NCBI GenBank assembly: GCA_903902915.1
Contig: CAIUWR010000045.1
Span: forward strand, 62,001-126,000
Direction of reading: 5' to 3'
From: an uncultured Hyphomicrobiales bacterium
Lineage (GTDB): Bacteria; Pseudomonadota; Alphaproteobacteria; Rhizobiales; Beijerinckiaceae
DNA length: 64,000 nt
The notes under the pieces were generated by a model. The model was not told where the DNA came from. It made no database searches and saw nothing but the letters and a program-made list of their open reading frames with translations. This document shows, piece after piece, positions 60,160 through 64,000 of this stretch (its first letter is position 1; each line of letters opens with the position of its first letter). The translations under genes were made by a program, and so were the position numbers.

Positions 60160-61791
60160 TCATAGAGGTAAGCAAATGCGGAATTTGGTGAATTGATTTT
60201 CGCGCGACTCCACCTCGATGTTTCCGCCGTGCCCGTTGACGATGATGTCGTAGCTCAACGAAAGGCCAAGGCCCGTCCCCTCGCCCGTTGGCTTGGTCGT
60301 GAAGAATGGAATGAAAATGTTGGCGCACATGTCGGCGGGAATGCCGATCCCATTATCGCGCAGGCAGATTTCCACTACGCCCTCAAGGCGGCGGCTCGAT
60401 ATGGAAATGGTCGGTTGATAGTCGTTTTCCAAAGCAAGGCGACGCTTCTTCAGCGCATAGAACGCATTGCTCAAAAGGTTAACGAACACGCGCGAAATTT
60501 GCTGCGGCACGAGGTTTATTTCGCCAACTGTGGCGTCAAGGTCGCGCGTGATGGCGACGTTGAATTGAGGATCCTGAGCGCGCGCCGCATGATAGGCGAA
60601 GTCCACGGATTCTGTGAGGAGCGTGTTCAAATCGCAAGTTTGAGCATCGCCGGCGTCGCCACGCGAATGCTGCAACATATTGCGCACGATGCTGTCGGCG
60701 CGCTTTCCATGCAAGGTGATCTTGTCGAGATTGGACCGCAGCATGACAAAGAGATATCCGACTTCCTTACGTGTTTCGACGTCGAGTTTCTCGATCGTCT
60801 CATCAATGATCTCCCTGATCTCTCCAACCAGCTCGCTCGACAGCTCCGAAAAATTGTTGATGAAATTCAGGGGATTCTGGATTTCATGGGCGACGCCCGC
60901 CGTCAGTTGGCCAAGGGACGCCAGCTTCTCGCGCATGATCAGCTGTTGCTGCGTCTCATGCAGTTTCCTGAGCGACTCGTCCAGAAGGCCGCGCTGCCGC
61001 TCGATTTCCGCCGTGCGTTCGGTGACGAGCCGTTCCACCTCGGCGATGCGGTCGCGGTTCTGCTCACGGTCACGCTCGATCAATAAGTGGCGCGCCAGAT
61101 AGGCGCCGAAGAACCCGCTGATGGCGCTGACGGTTTCAAGATTGCTTTCTTCGAGTGGCGGGGAGAACGGGCGCTGTTCGCGCATGCGGCCTGTGACGAT
61201 GACGGCCATGACATGATCGTCGACCAGGACTGGTATGGCCATGAAGTAGCGTATGTCGAGGGGGCCGAAAGCCCGCCTGTCCTCGTCCTCAAGACGTTCG
61301 CGTGTGGAGACGGCGCGGTGCTCCGCAGTGACATGCTTGGGCAGATCAAGGCTGAGACTCGCCAGTCGTTCCCGGTCCGCATCCGCATAACCTGCCGAAC
61401 TCAGAACGTTGAACCGGACGCTTTGCGGGTCGCGCATCAGCACGACCGTGCGGTTCATGTTGAGCATGCTGTTGAGATGGCCCGCCAGAATCCGCGCCAT
61501 GACAGGCGGCTCCTCGGTCGCGGAGGCGTCCGAGGTCAGGCGCGCCAAAAGCGAGAAGCCACGTATTTTCTGTTCGAGCCTCTGCCTGTTCTTCGAGGCG
61601 CTGGTCTCCGCGACCAGCAGCCGCGCGCCGTTCTTGTCCGCAACATCACGAAAATAGGCGGCCATCCGGCGCAGTTCGACGATATCGTCGATCTCGCCGA
61701 ATGGCGTTGCTGCTTCAGGCAGTTTGTTCGTTTGCTCGTTCAAGCGGCGCCCAGGCTCCGGTCGCAGAAAACTCAGCTCGCCCGCGCTCAC
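60160..61791 (-). CDS. GAF-domain sensor histidine kinase
   Basis: The product has 543 residues and no transmembrane segments. A GAF domain (about 85-240) is followed by a coiled coil (about 240-290). The phospho-acceptor helix has [20 protein letters not shown] with the catalytic His near 305. The ATP domain has the N-box [19 protein letters not shown] and [18 protein letters not shown]. This is a cytosolic sensor kinase. No response regulator is adjacent. The GTG start overlaps the stop of the OsmC-like gene by four bases. Confidence 0.92.
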   Translation of the reverse strand: MSAGELSFLRPEPGRRLNEQTNKLPEAATPFGEIDDIVELRRMAAYFRDVADKNGARLLVAETSASKNRQRLEQKIRGFSLLARLTSDASATEEPPVMARILAGHLNSMLNMNRTVVLMRDPQSVRFNVLSSAGYADADRERLASLSLDLPKHVTAEHRAVSTRERLEDEDRRAFGPLDIRYFMAIPVLVDDHVMAVIVTGRMREQRPFSPPLEESNLETVSAISGFFGAYLARHLLIERDREQNRDRIAEVERLVTERTAEIERQRGLLDESLRKLHETQQQLIMREKLASLGQLTAGVAHEIQNPLNFINNFSELSSELVGEIREIIDETIEKLDVETRKEVGYLFVMLRSNLDKITLHGKRADSIVRNMLQHSRGDAGDAQTCDLNTLLTESVDFAYHAARAQDPQFNVAITRDLDATVGEINLVPQQISRVFVNLLSNAFYALKKRRLALENDYQPTISISSRRLEGVVEICLRDNGIGIPADMCANIFIPFFTTKPTGEGTGLGLSLSYDIIVNGHGGNIEVESRENQFTKFRICLPL

Positions 61792-62336
61792 ACGACCTGC
61801 GTGACGATTTCGATCGTATTGGCGAGGGTGTTTCTGACTGGCGATTTGCCATCAATGATCTGCTTCGATTTAAGGAGCGCGGCTGGATCCTCGCCGTTCA
61901 GCCTGACGGTGTAGGTGATGCGGTTGCAGTGCGAGGGAACGCTGCGGTCGAGCCCGAAGAGGCCGAGCACATTGATATCCGCATCAACGGTCACCTCCAG
62001 CAGCTCGACCTTCGCCCCGAACATCGCGGCGTTGGTGACAATGCCCGCCGTGATGCAGCCACAAAGGCCTGCGGCAAGATATTCGACCGGGTTGGGCGCC
62101 GTGTCCTGTCCGCCCAAAGCGGCAGGCTCGTCCACGACAAGCTTGAAGCTGCGCTCGGCCGGCGCCGCATTGACGCCGCCAGCGGAAAACTGGTCGATCG
62201 TGACCTCGGTCCGCGTGCCGCCGGTCCAGCTCGACTTCGCGGTGAAGCGGATCTCGGGCGACACCGCGCCGGTCTTCACCGCATCGACGAATCCGCCGAG
62301 CGCCTCAAGGTTTACGCCATTCACAATATTCGTCAT
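61788..62336 (-). CDS. OsmC/Ohr-family protein
   Basis: The product has 182 residues. The OsmC fold has LAAGLCGCITAGIVTNAAMF, with cysteines on the central helix, and an N-terminal strand region TRTEVTIDQFSAGG. It has cysteine pairing like thiol peroxidases of the family, but the second reactive cysteine (SVPSHCNRITYTVRL) is placed as in OsmC. These proteins reduce organic peroxides or bind small ligands. A strong site AGGAGAGGTG precedes the ATG. It is unusual in the middle of a signalling operon, between FIST and histidine kinase genes. Confidence 0.85.
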   Translation of the reverse strand: MTNIVNGVNLEALGGFVDAVKTGAVSPEIRFTAKSSWTGGTRTEVTIDQFSAGGVNAAPAERSFKLVVDEPAALGGQDTAPNPVEYLAAGLCGCITAGIVTNAAMFGAKVELLEVTVDADINVLGLFGLDRSVPSHCNRITYTVRLNGEDPAALLKSKQIIDGKSPVRNTLANTIEIVTQVV

Positions 62337-62359
62337 TTCACCTCTCCTCATGGGAGTCG

Positions 62360-63577
62360 TCAGGATTTCTTTGTGGTGAACAGGCACAGCAGGCCGGTCC
62401 AATCCATGGGCTTGGCCTCGCCCCGGATCGGCCCGATTTCAATGCCGCTGTAAAAGCCCAGCAACGGCGCCCGTCCGTCGATGGCGTTCTGCACGAAGCG
62501 CGCATCTTCGTCATCAATGCCTGCATAGACGCCGGCCCGACCGGCGCAGTTGATATAGAGCGCGAAGAAGGGCTCCTCGTCGCCGATCTGCGTGAAAAGA
62601 TCGTTCACCTTGCACGCGATATAACCAAAGTCATGGTTGCGGCTCATGAGCTGGAACCGCGTGCCGGTGACGAGCTCCGGCTCGAACATGATCAGGTGAT
62701 TGCGCTTCAGATCCGTGCGCAAACACATGCAGTTACTGTAGTTCTCCTCTTCATAGGGCGCCCAGGCGTCGCCTTGGTTGACGCCAAGCATGACGTAGAA
62801 AGCGAATTCGGACGGATCTCTCGAACCGCCGAGAAGCTCGGAAATCACGTCCACTGCGGGGCGTCCGTCAATCTCCATGACGGCGGCGCCCTCCGCCTGC
62901 GTCACAGTATGATAGCCGCCGACCGGCGAGGCGCCGCGCAGAACGGCCGTATGCATCCCGATCTGTGGAGAAAAGGTGAGGGCGATGGCGGACTGCTGGC
63001 TGATATCGTCATCAAACCATTGGAACGTCGGCTGCCCCGCCATGTCGCCGACAAGGCCCGCCCCCACAAGATTGCTGAGCTGGGGGATCGCATCGCGGAT
63101 GCCGGCGAGCAGCGGCGTCGCCATATTCAGCTTCGTGCGCCCTGAAAGCCGATTGACGCTGTCGTAAAGGAGGAGCTTGGGAATGTCTGCGCCGTCCGCT
63201 CCAGCGGCCACGAGTTGCTTGCCGAGCGCCTCGCCAACATCGGCCTCGTGGTCAGCAAGACCGTCCGCCCGAAACAGCGAGAAATCCGACGATGCAATCG
63301 AGAAGCACGCGATGCCGCTCTGAAAACCGCCGTAGCCCAACTGCTCGTTGGACATTGTGCCGACAGCCCATCCGCCCGCCAGCCGTGCGTCAGGCCCGAT
63401 CACCGAGCGCACGCCGTCGCGCAACGCCTGGGGCTGATGTTGGCAAGTCGAGAACAGCAGCGCCAGATCGCAACTGTCGACGCCGCCTTGCGCCATGGCC
63501 ACGCGCGCCATCTCCTGGCCGGCCGCGAAACTGTCTTCGATCTCGCTGTAACCTACGCCGAGCTTCGGGGTCACCAT
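62360..63577 (-). CDS. FIST N- and C-domain sensory protein
   Basis: The product has 405 residues. The FIST N region includes LGVGYSEIEDSFAAGQEMAR and LALLFSTCQHQPQALRDGVR; the FIST C region includes FYVMLGVNQGDAW and FFALYINCAGRAGVYAGIDD, with a conserved GFYSGIEIGPIRGEAKPMDW at the end. FIST proteins are thought to sense small ligands such as amino acids, and usually sit next to signalling proteins. ATG 63577 is preferred, with GGGAG 9 bases upstream; ATG 63586 abuts that site. Confidence 0.87.
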   Translation of the reverse strand: MVTPKLGVGYSEIEDSFAAGQEMARVAMAQGGVDSCDLALLFSTCQHQPQALRDGVRSVIGPDARLAGGWAVGTMSNEQLGYGGFQSGIACFSIASSDFSLFRADGLADHEADVGEALGKQLVAAGADGADIPKLLLYDSVNRLSGRTKLNMATPLLAGIRDAIPQLSNLVGAGLVGDMAGQPTFQWFDDDISQQSAIALTFSPQIGMHTAVLRGASPVGGYHTVTQAEGAAVMEIDGRPAVDVISELLGGSRDPSEFAFYVMLGVNQGDAWAPYEEENYSNCMCLRTDLKRNHLIMFEPELVTGTRFQLMSRNHDFGYIACKVNDLFTQIGDEEPFFALYINCAGRAGVYAGIDDEDARFVQNAIDGRAPLLGFYSGIEIGPIRGEAKPMDWTGLLCLFTTKKS

Positions 63578-63627
63578 GGCCGCCATCTCCCAATCAAACC
63601 TGCGCAATGTCACTGCAAATATTTTTG

Positions 63628-64000
63628 TCAGCGTATGTCTGAGAGAGCTGTCGCCTCCGCATGGCCGCGACCATGCCAATCGAGCATGAGGCAGGTCATG
63701 TCGTCCGACGCCTGCTCGCTTCCGGTGAATTCATCAATGGCGACGATCAATTTTCGCATCAGCTCGCCAGGCGCCTCATGGGCCAACGCCTGCAGGTTTT
63801 GGCTGAGGCGTTCTTCGCCGTAATGTTCGCCGGAGGCGCCCACCGCTTCGGTCAAACCATCAGTGAAGAGGAAAAGCCGCTCGCCGGGCTTCAGCGCCAC
63901 GGTCATGGTCGACCAGTTCGCCTTGTTGGTAATTCCCACCGGTATGCTGATCGTCCCGGTCAGGGGAGAGACCACGCCCTCGCTATTCACCATCAGCGGC
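63628..64000 (-). CDS. SpoIIE-type PP2C phosphatase, C-terminal part
   Basis: The gene runs off the right window edge, so only about 124 C-terminal residues are seen. Motifs are PVGITNKANWSTMTVALKPG, FLFTDGLTEAVGASGEHYG and the metal-binding SDDMTCLMLDWHG, all typical of the SpoIIE/RsbU phosphatase fold. These enzymes dephosphorylate STAS proteins in partner-switch systems. It is the first gene visible of the signalling operon reading leftward. Its sensor domain must lie outside the window. Confidence 0.87.
   Translation of the reverse strand, partial: PLMVNSEGVVSPLTGTISIPVGITNKANWSTMTVALKPGERLFLFTDGLTEAVGASGEHYGEERLSQNLQALAHEAPGELMRKLIVAIDEFTGSEQASDDMTCLMLDWHGRGHAEATALSDIR

Overview
The window looks like chromosomal DNA of a high-GC alphaproteobacterium, probably of the Hyphomicrobiales (Rhizobiales) group. 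Support comes from a class A RNase P RNA, an NAD-dependent fds-type formate dehydrogenase operon, tripartite-tricarboxylate (TTT) binding proteins, a met operon led by an ArsR-methyltransferase fusion, and an aromatic-oxygenase cluster. Reading is by eye only, so names rest on visible motifs and remembered family sequences. I saw no tRNA, 16S/23S rRNA, insertion sequence or CRISPR array.

1-9.5 kb is mostly housekeeping: an OpgC-like membrane protein with a coupled SGNH hydrolase, EttA, a secreted protein of unknown function, the RNase P RNA on the minus strand, a lytic transglycosylase, a glycine-zipper lipoprotein, an AmiD-type amidase, and two divergent TTT solute-binding proteins. The first 35 bases carry a four-copy, 10-bp-period TGGG repeat like an MraZ operator, but no mraZ follows.

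9.5-15.2 kb (minus strand) is an operon of ArsR-methyltransferase, metF and metH, with stop/start overlaps and a palindromic operator just before the first gene. A lone KAP-type membrane NTPase follows at 15.4-17.4 kb.

17.5-26.2 kb (minus strand) reads lysR, fdsG, fdsB, fdsA, fdhD, fdsD and an oxalate/formate-type MFS carrier. An inverted repeat, TCAAAT-N4-ATTTGA, lies between lysR and fdsG. 26.2-29.9 kb holds a predicted outer-membrane protein, a 2-oxoglutarate oxygenase, an MFS exporter and a class II aldolase-like protein.

30.0-43.3 kb is the most notable metabolic region. It has a full phthalate-type set: Rieske oxygenase, its reductase, cis-dihydrodiol dehydrogenase and 4,5-dihydroxyphthalate decarboxylase. 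These are interleaved with an orphan EutA-like reactivase, a bicupin, a NadC homologue, a MarR regulator, a GMC oxidoreductase, a VOC protein, an enoyl-CoA hydratase-like protein and an LLM flavoprotein. Three copies of a CTTAG-N4-CTAAG-like palindrome sit before the three transcription units I would predict, which points to a MarR regulon.

43.5-48.6 kb has an HU protein with a lysine/alanine-rich tail, a PRC-barrel protein, two ParA-like proteins (the second without either Walker A lysine), an ABC solute-binding protein and an acyltransferase. 49.2-59.3 kb is a tightly coupled exopolysaccharide operon. One of its genes fuses a flippase-like membrane half to a GH16 glycanase.

59.2-64.0 kb (minus strand) is a signalling operon running SpoIIE-type phosphatase (cut by the window end), FIST sensor, OsmC-like protein, histidine kinase, STAS protein and RsbW-like kinase. 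It resembles a partner-switching module and meets the polysaccharide operon tail to tail.
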